This document shows, in pieces, positions 1-5,450 of a stretch of DNA of 5,450 bases. Numbering within the stretch: position 1 is the first letter of the stretch; each line of letters begins with the position of its first letter. The notes below the pieces were generated by a model. The model was not told the origin of the DNA. It searched no databases and saw only the letters and a program-made list of their open reading frames with translations. The position numbers and the translations under genes were made by a program. The stretch is from assembly GCA_012719555.1 (NCBI GenBank), contig JAAYAE010000017.1, positions 1 through 5,450 on the forward strand, in the 5' to 3' direction. Origin of the DNA: Acholeplasmataceae bacterium (lineage in GTDB: Bacteria > Bacillota > Negativicutes > Acidaminococcales > Acidaminococcaceae).

Positions 1-682
1 CTGCTAACGCTTGCAAACTAGATATTGCCTTTTCCTGCGGTAGCCCTGAAGCTGCATAACCCAAAGGAATTTCTGTACAAGCCATCATAATTGGCAGCTC
101 TTTTTCTGCCCACAGCTCCTCCGCTACCTGCCTAACTAAACGGCCTGCCTCCATCATATTATTGGCCTTCACCTCATCTATACTTTGCTGAATCAGCTGT
201 CTTTGTTTTGAATTTGGCAAATGCAACGTATAATTATATTTTTGGGCATATTCTTGATATAAACCACTTTGTACTGTCCCCAAAGTAGATAGCATCCACG
301 ACCCGTTACTATTAAGTTTTTGTGCCGCTAATACAGTTTCTTCTACAATATGTATAAGTGGCCGCGGTAGTGGTTTTTCAAACCTATCGATAAAATAATG
401 TACCGTATTACACGGAACAGCAAAAATATCGGCTCCCATATTTGCCAACTGTAGAAAATACTCATAAAGTTTTCCAGCTGGACTCGGTCACTTTCCTAAA
501 ATAGCAGTACTACGATCCGGCAAATCACTATCGGCGATCATATACACAACCGGATGTTCTTGGTCCACGAAAGCCGGTGCGTTTGCCGCCAAAATGCGGA
601 GAAATTCCGCCGATGCCGCACTTCCCATTCCACCAATGACCCCTAATTTTTTACCATTTTTAACTAGTCTTTTCTCTGCCAT
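1..682 (-). pseudogene. Aspartate/glutamate racemase family protein, interrupted by one in-frame TGA; 3' end outside window
   Basis: This family interconverts L- and D-amino acids (aspartate, glutamate and others) without cofactor, using two cysteines as acid/base. Seen here: an N-terminal GVIGGMG motif (residues 14-20), LPDR (54-57), then a TGA stop at codon 65 (488-490). Translating on in the same frame gives an uninterrupted 162 codons to the window edge, with AVPCNT (Cys91) and ACTEIPLG (Cys202), the two catalytic cysteine motifs. I found no frameshift and no second stop. The family is usually about 230-240 residues, so only a short C-terminal tail should be missing. The stop falls in the ILGK-x-PSP loop, where relatives commonly carry Gly (ILGKG), so one GGA to TGA change would explain it. 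The start ATG has an AGGAG site 8 nt upstream and lies 15 bp after serC, so it is the last visible gene of that operon. As read, translation gives a 64-residue fragment lacking both catalytic cysteines. Nonsense mutation, sequencing error, readthrough or selenocysteine cannot be told apart here. Confidence 0.85.
445..481 (-). other. Potential bulged hairpin just downstream of the in-frame TGA (SECIS-like position, unproven)
   Basis: In the mRNA sense, six bases after the UGA, CCAGCUG can pair with CAGUUGG (7 bp including one G-U). A 2-nt UA bulge on the 3' side follows, then GAAAA pairs with UUUUC (5 bp) below an 11-nt loop. The apical loop begins about 18 nt after the UGA, within the spacing known for bacterial SECIS elements. 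Against this, the loop does not start with G as bacterial SECIS loops usually do, the upper stem is all A-U but for one pair, and the residue is not a known selenocysteine site. It may be a chance fold within coding sequence. Confidence 0.25.
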
Positions 683-697
683 TTGTTTTTCTCCTAA

Positions 698-1783
698 TTA
701 TCTATTAGCAAGGTAAAAATTCTCCATGAATTCTGCCAACTTTTCGCATCCCGCTCGTGGCATAGCATTATAAACAGAAGCACGCAGACCGCCTACACTG
801 CGATGTCCCTTTAAACCATCTAGTCCACCGGCAGTAGCCTCTAGCACAAACTTAGCTTCCAACTCTTCCGAAGGTAAACCAAAGGTAATGTTCATGTAGG
901 AGCGACTATCTTTTTCAGCAAACCCACGATAAAAATCAAGATGCTTATCAATCACATCATAAATAAGCTTGGCTTTAGAGATGTTACGTTCTTGCATAAC
1001 TGCAAGTCCGCCCTGTTTTTTTAACCATTTTGCTACCAAACCCACAATATAGACGCCAAATACCGGCGGTGTATTGTACAAGGACTTGTTGTCCATATGG
1101 ACCTCATAGTTTAGCATAGTTGGCAAATTCTTATTGCGCCCTTTAACAAAGTCTTTACGAGCTATGACAACCACTACACCACCCGGTCCAATATTTTTCT
1201 GGGCTCCGGCATAAATAAACGAAAACTTTTCAGTAGGAATTGGCTTGCTCAAAATATCCGAAGACAAATCCGCAATTAAAGGAATTTTCCCTGTATCCGG
1301 GTAATTATGATATTCCGTGCCTTCTATTGTGTTATTGCCGGTAATGTGCAAATAAGCAGCATTAGCAGGAAGTTTTATTTCATCTAGCCTTGGTACACGA
1401 TTATATTTTTGCTCCTTACTACTAAATAAAGTTACCGCTGCTCCTACCTTTTCAGCTTCCTTTACTGCTTTGGCCGAAAATGAACTAGTATCCACATAAG
1501 CGCCAATTTTACCTTCTGTGAGAAAATTCATAGGAACCATGGAAAATTGCAAGCTAGCCCCGCCACCTAAAAACAGTACGCACCAATCCTCATTTAGGCC
1601 TAAGAGCTCTTTTATATCAGCCTCTGCCTCAGCATTCACCTTATCATATACAGGTGCTCTATGGCTCATTTCCAAAATAGACATACCGGATTTCTGACAA
1701 TCCAAAAGCTCTCGCTGTACCTCTTCCAAAACTTCCAGTGGCAACATCGCCGGCCCTGCGCTAAAATTAAAAATCCTACTCAT
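698..1783 (-). CDS. serC: Phosphoserine aminotransferase
   Basis: A PLP-dependent aminotransferase that converts 3-phosphohydroxypyruvate and glutamate to O-phospho-L-serine and 2-oxoglutarate, the second step of serine biosynthesis in the cytosol; the family also acts in pyridoxal phosphate synthesis in some bacteria. The 361-residue length is typical. Visible hallmarks are NFSAGPAMLP at the N-terminus (6-15), MSHR (39-42), GGGAS (73-77, phosphate/PLP binding), NNTIEGT (150-156), ADLSSD (171-176), the PLP-lysine motif AGAQKNIGPGG with Lys196, and the C-terminal GHRSVGGLRASVYNAMP (326-342) that binds the substrate phosphate. An aromatic residue expected to stack on PLP, usually Trp in a GSWS-like motif, is Phe102 here. 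The ATG overlaps the DUF1015 stop (TAATG), and its GGAG site lies inside the end of that gene, which implies translational coupling. No serA or serB is visible in the window. Identity is near certain. Confidence 0.97.
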   Translation of the reverse strand: MSRIFNFSAGPAMLPLEVLEEVQRELLDCQKSGMSILEMSHRAPVYDKVNAEAEADIKELLGLNEDWCVLFLGGGASLQFSMVPMNFLTEGKIGAYVDTSSFSAKAVKEAEKVGAAVTLFSSKEQKYNRVPRLDEIKLPANAAYLHITGNNTIEGTEYHNYPDTGKIPLIADLSSDILSKPIPTEKFSFIYAGAQKNIGPGGVVVVIARKDFVKGRNKNLPTMLNYEVHMDNKSLYNTPPVFGVYIVGLVAKWLKKQGGLAVMQERNISKAKLIYDVIDKHLDFYRGFAEKDSRSYMNITFGLPSEELEAKFVLEATAGGLDGLKGHRSVGGLRASVYNAMPRAGCEKLAEFMENFYLANR

Positions 1784-3033
1784 TAATTTTCATCTCCTAT
1801 CAAGTGTACAACCATGGCATCACGCAGCTTAGGCTCAAACCAAGTAGATTTAGGCGGCATAATTAGGCCCTGGTCTGCTACTGTCATTAGTTCTTCCATG
1901 GATGTAGGATACATAGCGAAAGCAACCATATATTCTCCGTTATTTACCTTCTTTTCCAGCTCCTTTAAACCACGAATACCACCAACAAAAGCAATTCTGT
2001 TATCAGTACGGGGATCATTTATACCAAGAATAGGCTGCAGTAAATTTTCTTGCAAAATACTAACATCCAAGGCAGCAATGGGATTATCTGTCATAAAGGT
2101 TCCTTTTTTTGCTTCCAATATGAACCATCTTCCCTCAAGGTACATGCCAAAGGTGTGTATTCTTTTCGGTTTAGGATCTTGTATTGTTTCGTTTATAATA
2201 AATTTCTCTGCTATTTTCTCCATTAGTTCACTGCTGGTAAGTCCATTAAGGTCTTTAACCATTCTATTATAATCCAAGATATGCAGCATATTATCCGGGA
2301 AAATAACTGCTAAAAAGCTATTGTACTCTTCTTGCCCGCTTTGCTCCGGCCTTTTTGACAAAACATCAGCTACTCTTAAAGCAGCGGCACTGCGATGATG
2401 ACCATCAGCAATATAAAGGCAAGGTACTTGGCCAAAAAGTTCAGTTATTTCCGCAATTTTTAAAGGCTCATCAACTACATACAAAGTATGTTTAATTCCA
2501 TCATCCGCTAAAAAATCATAAACCGGTTTATGGTTACTCATATATTTTATAAGCAAAGCATCAACTTCACCACGACTTTTATAGGCAAGAAAAACACAGC
2601 CTGTTTGCGCTTTTGTAGCCATAATATGGTTTACACGATCTTGCTCTTTATCAGTGCGGGTAAGCTCATGTTTTTTTATAGTATTATCTCGGTACTCTTG
2701 AATAGAAGCTGCTGCCACTAACCCTATCTGAATATAAGCTCCCATTTGTTGTCTATAAATATAATAGCATGGTTTTGGATCTTGTTTCATTTGACCTGAC
2801 GCAATATACTTATCTAAATTTTCTTTAGCCCTAGCATAAACTTTAGGATCATGTTCATCCATGCCCACAGGAAATGTTGCTGCTGACTTAGTTACGCTCA
2901 AAAAACTTAACGGATTTTCTTCTAATATAGCTCTGGCTTCCTCAGTATCCATTACATCATAAGGAAGTGCGGAAATTTGTTTAACCAATTCAGGTAATGC
3001 TCTTAATCCTTTAAAAGGCCTAATATTTGCCAT
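1783..3033 (-). CDS. DUF1015 family protein encoded upstream of serC (candidate ParB/SerK-like enzyme)
   Basis: A 416-residue soluble protein of the DUF1015 family, often encoded next to serine biosynthesis genes; its biochemical role is not settled to my knowledge. Family signatures are RPFKGLR (5-11), LPYDV (23-27), NPLSFLSVT (40-48), KHELT (121-125), the highly characteristic IADGHHRSAAAL (208-219), NDPRTDNRIAFVGG (339-352) and a C-terminal MPPKSTWFEPK (392-402). The DGHHR motif resembles the nucleotide-handling motif of ParB/Srx-fold proteins, which include the archaeal free-serine kinase SerK; a role in phosphoserine metabolism is therefore my inference. No signal peptide or membrane segment is seen. 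Its start has a strong GGGAGGG ribosome site 6-7 nt upstream, and its stop overlaps the serC start by one base. It is the first gene of the operon, with its promoter in the divergent gap. Family assignment is firm; function is open. Confidence 0.93.
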   Translation of the reverse strand: MANIRPFKGLRALPELVKQISALPYDVMDTEEARAILEENPLSFLSVTKSAATFPVGMDEHDPKVYARAKENLDKYIASGQMKQDPKPCYYIYRQQMGAYIQIGLVAAASIQEYRDNTIKKHELTRTDKEQDRVNHIMATKAQTGCVFLAYKSRGEVDALLIKYMSNHKPVYDFLADDGIKHTLYVVDEPLKIAEITELFGQVPCLYIADGHHRSAAALRVADVLSKRPEQSGQEEYNSFLAVIFPDNMLHILDYNRMVKDLNGLTSSELMEKIAEKFIINETIQDPKPKRIHTFGMYLEGRWFILEAKKGTFMTDNPIAALDVSILQENLLQPILGINDPRTDNRIAFVGGIRGLKELEKKVNNGEYMVAFAMYPTSMEELMTVADQGLIMPPKSTWFEPKLRDAMVVHLIGDEN

Positions 3034-3062
3034 TGTAATCCCTCCCCGTCATATATACTAAC

Positions 3063-3091
3063 ATTTTACAATTCCACCAATAAAAAAACAA
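3063..3091 (-). promoter_or_regulatory. Candidate promoter of the DUF1015-serC-racemase operon
   Basis: On the minus strand TTGTTT (3086-3091) stands 17 nt before TAAAAT (3063-3068), a 5/6 match to the -10 consensus. It would start transcription near 3056 and leave a leader of about 20 nt containing the GGGAGGG ribosome site. A second pair, TTGGTG (3075-3080) with TATATA (3052-3057), also has 17-nt spacing, but its start point would fall within the ribosome site, so it is less likely. Confidence 0.4.
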
Positions 3092-3132
3092 GGCCATTAT
3101 CTGTAAGCATTGTGCCAATCTTACTGACAGTA

Positions 3133-3161
3133 TGGTCAAACTAAGGGAAATACTATATAAT
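3133..3161 (+). promoter_or_regulatory. Promoter of azlCD
   Basis: A perfect TATAAT at 3156-3161 is preceded, 17 nt upstream, by TGGTCA at 3133-3138 (4/6 match to TTGACA). The predicted start near 3168 leaves a leader of roughly 40 nt before the TTG start. A short TGAC-N6-GTCA inverted repeat (3125-3138) overlaps the -35 box and could be an operator, but at 4 bp per arm it may be chance. The rest of the divergent gap (3034-3206) holds only the opposing promoter and the two ribosome sites. Confidence 0.6.
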
Positions 3162-3194
3162 ATTTTTTATATGCTTTTGCATTATTTTCACAAT

Positions 3195-3201
3195 GAGGTG
3201 A
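3195..3201 (+). promoter_or_regulatory. Ribosome binding site that fixes the azlC start
   Basis: GAGGTGA is a seven-base match to the anti-Shine-Dalgarno complement. Two consecutive in-frame TTG codons follow at 3207 and 3210, at normal spacing, so initiation is expected there. The in-frame ATG at 3132 has no such site and lies upstream of the -10 box. Confidence 0.75.
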
Positions 3202-3206
3202 AGTGT

Positions 3207-3914
3207 TTGTTGGGTATAAAAATAAATAAGCGTGTTTTACAAAAAATTTCCCCCATAGCTTTGGGTTATTTAGTTTTGGGTTTAGCTTGTGGCATGTTGG
3301 GACAAAAAGCAGCTATCACACCCCTAGAAATGCTCGCCATGAGCATTTTTGCCTATGCCGGAAGTTCCCAATTTATAGGAATTGCCATGATTTTACAAAG
3401 TGCTTCCTTTTTTTCTATAGGACTGACTATCCTAATTGTTAATTTGCGCTACGTATTATTCAGTTCCACCCTTACGCCATATTTTTCTAAGCGCAAACTT
3501 CCTTTTTTGGCGCTTTTCACTCATGGTATTACTGATGAAACCTTCGCTGTAAATCTAACCTCCTTTGAAACGGAAACTGACCCTTATTGGACACATGAAG
3601 AAGCACTGGCGCTAAATTTTCTCGGCTGTGTTGTGTGGGCCCTTAGCAATGCCTTTGGCTGTTACGCATCAGAATTCATCAGTCTGGATATACATTTGGT
3701 ATCCTATATCCTAACTGCCATGTTCCTAGGTATTTGGGTTAATTATTTAGTTAATCGTACCATGATTTTAGTCGGCCTTACCTCCGGCATATTAGCAGTA
3801 ATACTAGCACAAATTATTCCTTTTAAATTACATATAGTTATATCTTCCCTTTTCTGCTCAGGCCTTGCTTGTTATATAACCCGTCACCAGAAAGGCGGGC
3901 AAAATAATGAGTAA
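3207..3914 (+). CDS. azlC: AzlC family branched-chain amino acid exporter, large subunit
   Basis: The large membrane subunit of the two-component AzlCD (BrnFE-like) exporter, which removes branched-chain amino acids and analogues such as azaleucine from the cell. From the TTG at 3207 it is 235 residues, the usual size. Seen: a hydrophobic polytopic protein with about seven likely membrane segments, the family motif AYAGSSQF (49-56), NLRYVLFSSTLTPYF (79-93), THGITDETFAV (105-115) and a polar C-terminal tail. An in-frame ATG exists at 3132, but that extension contains the promoter -10 box and lacks a ribosome site. GAGGTGA in front of TTG 3207/3210 supports the shorter form; which TTG is used cannot be decided. 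It overlaps azlD by 8 bp, so both subunits are probably made together. Substrate specificity is inferred from the family only. Confidence 0.92.
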   Translation: MLGIKINKRVLQKISPIALGYLVLGLACGMLGQKAAITPLEMLAMSIFAYAGSSQFIGIAMILQSASFFSIGLTILIVNLRYVLFSSTLTPYFSKRKLPFLALFTHGITDETFAVNLTSFETETDPYWTHEEALALNFLGCVVWALSNAFGCYASEFISLDIHLVSYILTAMFLGIWVNYLVNRTMILVGLTSGILAVILAQIIPFKLHIVISSLFCSGLACYITRHQKGGQNNE

Positions 3915-4230
3915 AGAATATATTTGGAGTGTAATCATCTTAATGTCCATCGTTACTTACCTGCCTCGCTCTCTGCCAATGGTCATATTATCTCACTACA
4001 ATTTACCTGCTTGGTTCACTAGGTGGTTAACCTTTGTTCCCACTGCAATATTTGGAGCATTAGTGTTTCCCGATATTTTTTTAACTGACAATCATATTAA
4101 TCTAGCCCTAAATAATATTGCTTTGTGGACAACTGTAATTATTGCTCCTCTTGCCTTTAAAACAAAATCTTTGGGTTATACGATTATAAGTGGTACGCTT
4201 GTTTACGCTGTACTACAGGCATTAGTTTGA
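3907..4230 (+). CDS. azlD: AzlD family branched-chain amino acid exporter, small subunit
   Basis: The small membrane partner of AzlC, required for export of branched-chain amino acids in the studied systems. At 107 residues it has the typical size, with three or four hydrophobic segments. The family signature TYLPRSLPMVIL lies near the N-terminus (about 17-28), and VPTAIFGALVFPD follows at about 44-56, matching the conserved P-x-A...AL...P pattern. The ATG lies inside the end of azlC (8-bp overlap) with an imperfect AAGGCGGG ribosome site upstream, so translation is likely coupled to azlC. It ends in TGA, followed about 20 bp later by a strong palindromic terminator. The pairing with azlC makes the assignment secure. 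Confidence 0.93.
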   Translation: MSKEYIWSVIILMSIVTYLPRSLPMVILSHYNLPAWFTRWLTFVPTAIFGALVFPDIFLTDNHINLALNNIALWTTVIIAPLAFKTKSLGYTIISGTLVYAVLQALV

Positions 4231-4249
4231 CATTCATTATTTTTAGAGA

Positions 4250-4283
4250 AAAAGGCTATGACTCATATGAGTCATAGCCTTTT
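4250..4283. terminator. Bidirectional rho-independent terminator between azlD and ohrR
   Basis: A perfect 34-bp palindrome with 17-bp arms (AAAAGGCTATGACTCAT and its complement) is centred between 4266 and 4267. In RNA it folds into a long hairpin ending in a U run in either direction (TTTT on plus; TTTTTCTCT on minus). It sits between the convergent stops at 4230 and 4301, so it can end both the azlCD and the ohrR transcripts. Nothing else is seen in this gap. Confidence 0.9.
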
Positions 4284-4300
4284 AAATTAAACGTTAAAAA

Positions 4301-4732
4301 TTATCTGCCTAAATTATCCAGTATTCTAGCCAAAATCGTTCGTAGTTGCTTCACATCATCTTCTGATAAATCAACACAGCCACCCATAGCTATAGGAACC
4401 GTTCTAGCCTTTACTTTTAGCTTTTCTCCTTCATTGGTAAGGCTAACCAAGAGGCTGCGTTCATCATCAACTGCACGCGCTCTTTTAGCAAAACCTTTAT
4501 TCTCTAATTTTTTCAGAAGAGGTGTTAGGGTTCCTGAATCTAGACAAAGACTATTTCCCAAGGATTTAACGGTTACTTCTTTTTGCTCCCAGAGTACCAT
4601 CATCACAAGATACTGAGTATAGGTAAGATTTAATTTTTCTAAGTACGGTTTGTATGCCCTAGTAATTTCGCGAGAACACGCATAAATAGGAAAACATAAT
4701 TGGTTTTTCAGTTTCAGACAATCATCGTTCAC
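4301..4732 (-). CDS. ohrR: OhrR-type MarR family organic-peroxide sensor/repressor
   Basis: A DNA-binding repressor of the MarR winged-helix family whose N-terminal cysteine is oxidised by organic hydroperoxides, releasing DNA. The 143-residue protein closely follows Bacillus OhrR: LKNQLCF holds the sensing Cys13 (Bacillus Cys15); Tyr27 and Tyr38 match the tyrosines that hydrogen-bond it; LTYTQYLVMMVLWE (36-49) is the dimer/helix core; LDSGTLTPLLKKLENKG (64-80) contains the recognition helix; and DDERSLLVSLT (89-99) is the wing. Further cysteines at 5, 19, 63 and 119 are present. Cys119 lies about 106 residues after the sensor, like the resolving Cys of two-Cys OhrR proteins. The start is GTG, overlapping the peroxidase stop as GTGA. 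The nearest GGAG is 16 nt away, so translation probably depends on coupling. It likely autoregulates the operon; the operator would lie upstream of the right window edge. Confidence 0.9.
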   Translation of the reverse strand: MNDDCLKLKNQLCFPIYACSREITRAYKPYLEKLNLTYTQYLVMMVLWEQKEVTVKSLGNSLCLDSGTLTPLLKKLENKGFAKRARAVDDERSLLVSLTNEGEKLKVKARTVPIAMGGCVDLSEDDVKQLRTILARILDNLGR

Positions 4733-5274
4733 AATAATTTTTCAATATCTCCTGCCATACTCGCCGGTGTCGTTGTAGGTTCATATCTGCCAACAACTTC
4801 TCCCTGACGATTGATTAAAAACTTAGTGAAATTCCACTTAATCGAATCTCCATCCAGATATTGTGGAAATTTTTGTTTCAATGCGTTCATAAGGCCACTA
4901 GCTCTAGGATGCGATTCGTCGAAGCCTGCAAACCCTTTTTGTTCTACAAGATATTTAAAAAGCGGTTGGGCCTTTTCTCCACGCACGTCATCTTTAGCAA
5001 AAAGAGGGAAAGTTACCCCATAATTAACTCTACAAAATGTTTGAATCTCGTCGTTTGACCCAGGTTCTTGTTCAGCAAATTGATTACTGGGGAAACCCAA
5101 GACCATAAATCCCTGATCTTTATATTTCATATAAAGCTCTTGCAGCTCAGCATATTGTGGTGTGAAACCACATTTGCTAGCCGTATTAACAATAAGTAAT
5201 ACCTTGTCTTTATAATCAGCAAGCTCTTTTTCTTCACCACGGTTTGTTTTTACCTTGAAATCATAAATTCCCAT
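4729..5274 (-). CDS. Glutathione peroxidase family protein, Cys type (probably thioredoxin/glutaredoxin-dependent)
   Basis: A cytosolic thiol peroxidase that reduces hydrogen and organic peroxides. The 181-residue length fits the bacterial Gpx/BsaA group. The catalytic tetrad is visible: Cys35 in NTASKCGFT (a cysteine where animal enzymes have selenocysteine), Gln69 in EQEPGSN, and Trp147-Asn148 in KWNFTKFL. Cys81 in EIQTFC matches the resolving cysteine of atypical two-Cys family members, which use thioredoxin-like donors rather than glutathione. The usual Cys of FPCNQF is Ser63. No signal peptide is seen. The ATG has an AAGGA site at normal spacing. It lies 34 bp after a glutaredoxin-like gene and overlaps ohrR by 4 bp, which points to a peroxide-inducible operon in which the glutaredoxin-like protein could be its reductant (inference). 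Confidence 0.95.
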   Translation of the reverse strand: MGIYDFKVKTNRGEEKELADYKDKVLLIVNTASKCGFTPQYAELQELYMKYKDQGFMVLGFPSNQFAEQEPGSNDEIQTFCRVNYGVTFPLFAKDDVRGEKAQPLFKYLVEQKGFAGFDESHPRASGLMNALKQKFPQYLDGDSIKWNFTKFLINRQGEVVGRYEPTTTPASMAGDIEKLL

Positions 5275-5308
5275 AATATTATCCTTCTTTCTTCATTCTA
5301 ATCAAATT

Positions 5309-5450
5309 TTATAAGTTTAGCAAAGCATCAAGTTTTGCTTTATCAAAACTAATTACATAAGCTTTTCCATCTATAGTTGTAAGAGGCACAATCTGATCAC
5401 CGGAAATTTTGTATAGCTCATTGCGGGCGTCATCGTCATCTTCTACATTA
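5309..5450 (-). CDS. Glutaredoxin-like thioredoxin-fold protein, C-terminal part
   Basis: The last 46 codons of a gene whose start lies beyond the right edge. The fragment reads like the C-terminal half of a small glutaredoxin/NrdH-type protein: an acidic NVEDDDDAR stretch followed by ELYKISGDQIVPLTTIDG, where Val-Pro is the cis-proline loop of the thioredoxin fold, then ISFDKAKLDALL in place of the usual GFDxxKLxxLL ending. Such proteins use a CxxC, CxxS or, in some small families, a Uxx active site near the N-terminus, which is not in the window, so the redox class is unknown. It ends in TAA, 34 bp before the peroxidase start, and is probably co-transcribed with it as an electron donor or thiol repair protein. 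Confidence 0.75.
   Translation of the reverse strand, partial: NVEDDDDARNELYKISGDQIVPLTTIDGKAYVISFDKAKLDALLNL

Noticed and set aside
437..439. Internal restart ATG after the racemase TGA producing a separate C-terminal protein
   Set aside because: No ribosome site precedes this ATG, and the product would lack the N-terminal half of the first domain.
488..490. Genome-wide reassignment of TGA (for example TGA as Gly or Trp)
   Set aside because: azlD and the peroxidase both end in TGA exactly where their families end, with a terminator or the next gene immediately after, so TGA is a normal stop in this genome.
1814..2272. 152-codon open frame on the plus strand
   Set aside because: It lies wholly antisense to the well-conserved DUF1015 gene, has no recognisable domain and no convincing ribosome site; it is a shadow frame.
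2530..2721. 63-codon open frame on the plus strand
   Set aside because: Also antisense to DUF1015, with no family resemblance or ribosome site.
3067..3073. TACAATT sequence resembling an OhrR half-site in the divergent gap
   Set aside because: Only one half-site with no matching inverted partner, in an AT-rich gap and not near the peroxide operon's promoter; chance is likely.
3125..3138. TGAC-N6-GTCA inverted repeat over the azlC -35 box as a defined operator
   Set aside because: Only 4 bp per arm and a single copy, too short to support a named regulator site.
4434..4616. Plus-strand open frame opposite ohrR
   Set aside because: A shadow of the conserved OhrR coding sequence, including its recognition helix.
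4811..5058. Two overlapping plus-strand open frames opposite the peroxidase
   Set aside because: Both are antisense to the conserved catalytic core of the peroxidase and contradict each other's frame.
1..5450. tRNA, rRNA, riboswitch, CRISPR array, insertion sequence or origin
   Set aside because: No cloverleaf, repeated spacers, transposase, terminal repeats or T-box/riboswitch-like leader was found by eye; the intergenic gaps are short and accounted for.

Overview
The window (roughly 40% GC by eye) looks like a chromosomal segment from a low-GC Bacillota (Firmicutes). Support comes from strong AGGAGG-type ribosome binding sites, use of TTG and GTG starts, tightly packed operons, a Bacillus-like OhrR repressor and an AzlCD exporter pair. 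A clostridial or Negativicutes-type anaerobe is my guess, but the genus cannot be fixed from this sequence.

There are three transcription units. (1) Positions 1-3033, minus strand: a DUF1015 protein, then serC (phosphoserine aminotransferase), then an aspartate/glutamate racemase family gene that runs off the left edge. The first pair overlaps by 1 bp and the second pair is 15 bp apart, so this reads as one operon. The racemase frame is interrupted by a single in-frame TGA at codon 65. Everything after the TGA stays open and well conserved for another 162 codons, including both catalytic cysteine motifs. (2) Positions 3207-4230, plus strand: azlC and azlD, overlapping by 8 bp, diverge from the serC operon. 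A clear promoter (perfect TATAAT) and a GAGGTGA ribosome site show that azlC starts at a TTG near 3207, not at the upstream ATG. (3) Positions 4301-5450, minus strand: the C-terminal part of a glutaredoxin-like protein, a Cys-type glutathione peroxidase, and an OhrR/MarR-family peroxide sensor whose GTG start overlaps the peroxidase stop. A perfect 34-bp palindrome between azlD and ohrR serves as a terminator for both converging units.

Functionally, the left operon concerns amino-acid metabolism around (phospho)serine and possibly D-amino acids. The middle unit exports branched-chain amino acids. The right operon is a thiol-based peroxide defence module that carries its own redox sensor.

The most unusual signal is the lone TGA inside the racemase, followed after six bases by a potential 12-bp bulged hairpin. 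A nonsense mutation or sequencing error is the simplest explanation. Readthrough or selenocysteine recoding is possible but unproven. I found no RNA genes, CRISPR arrays, insertion sequences or origins.
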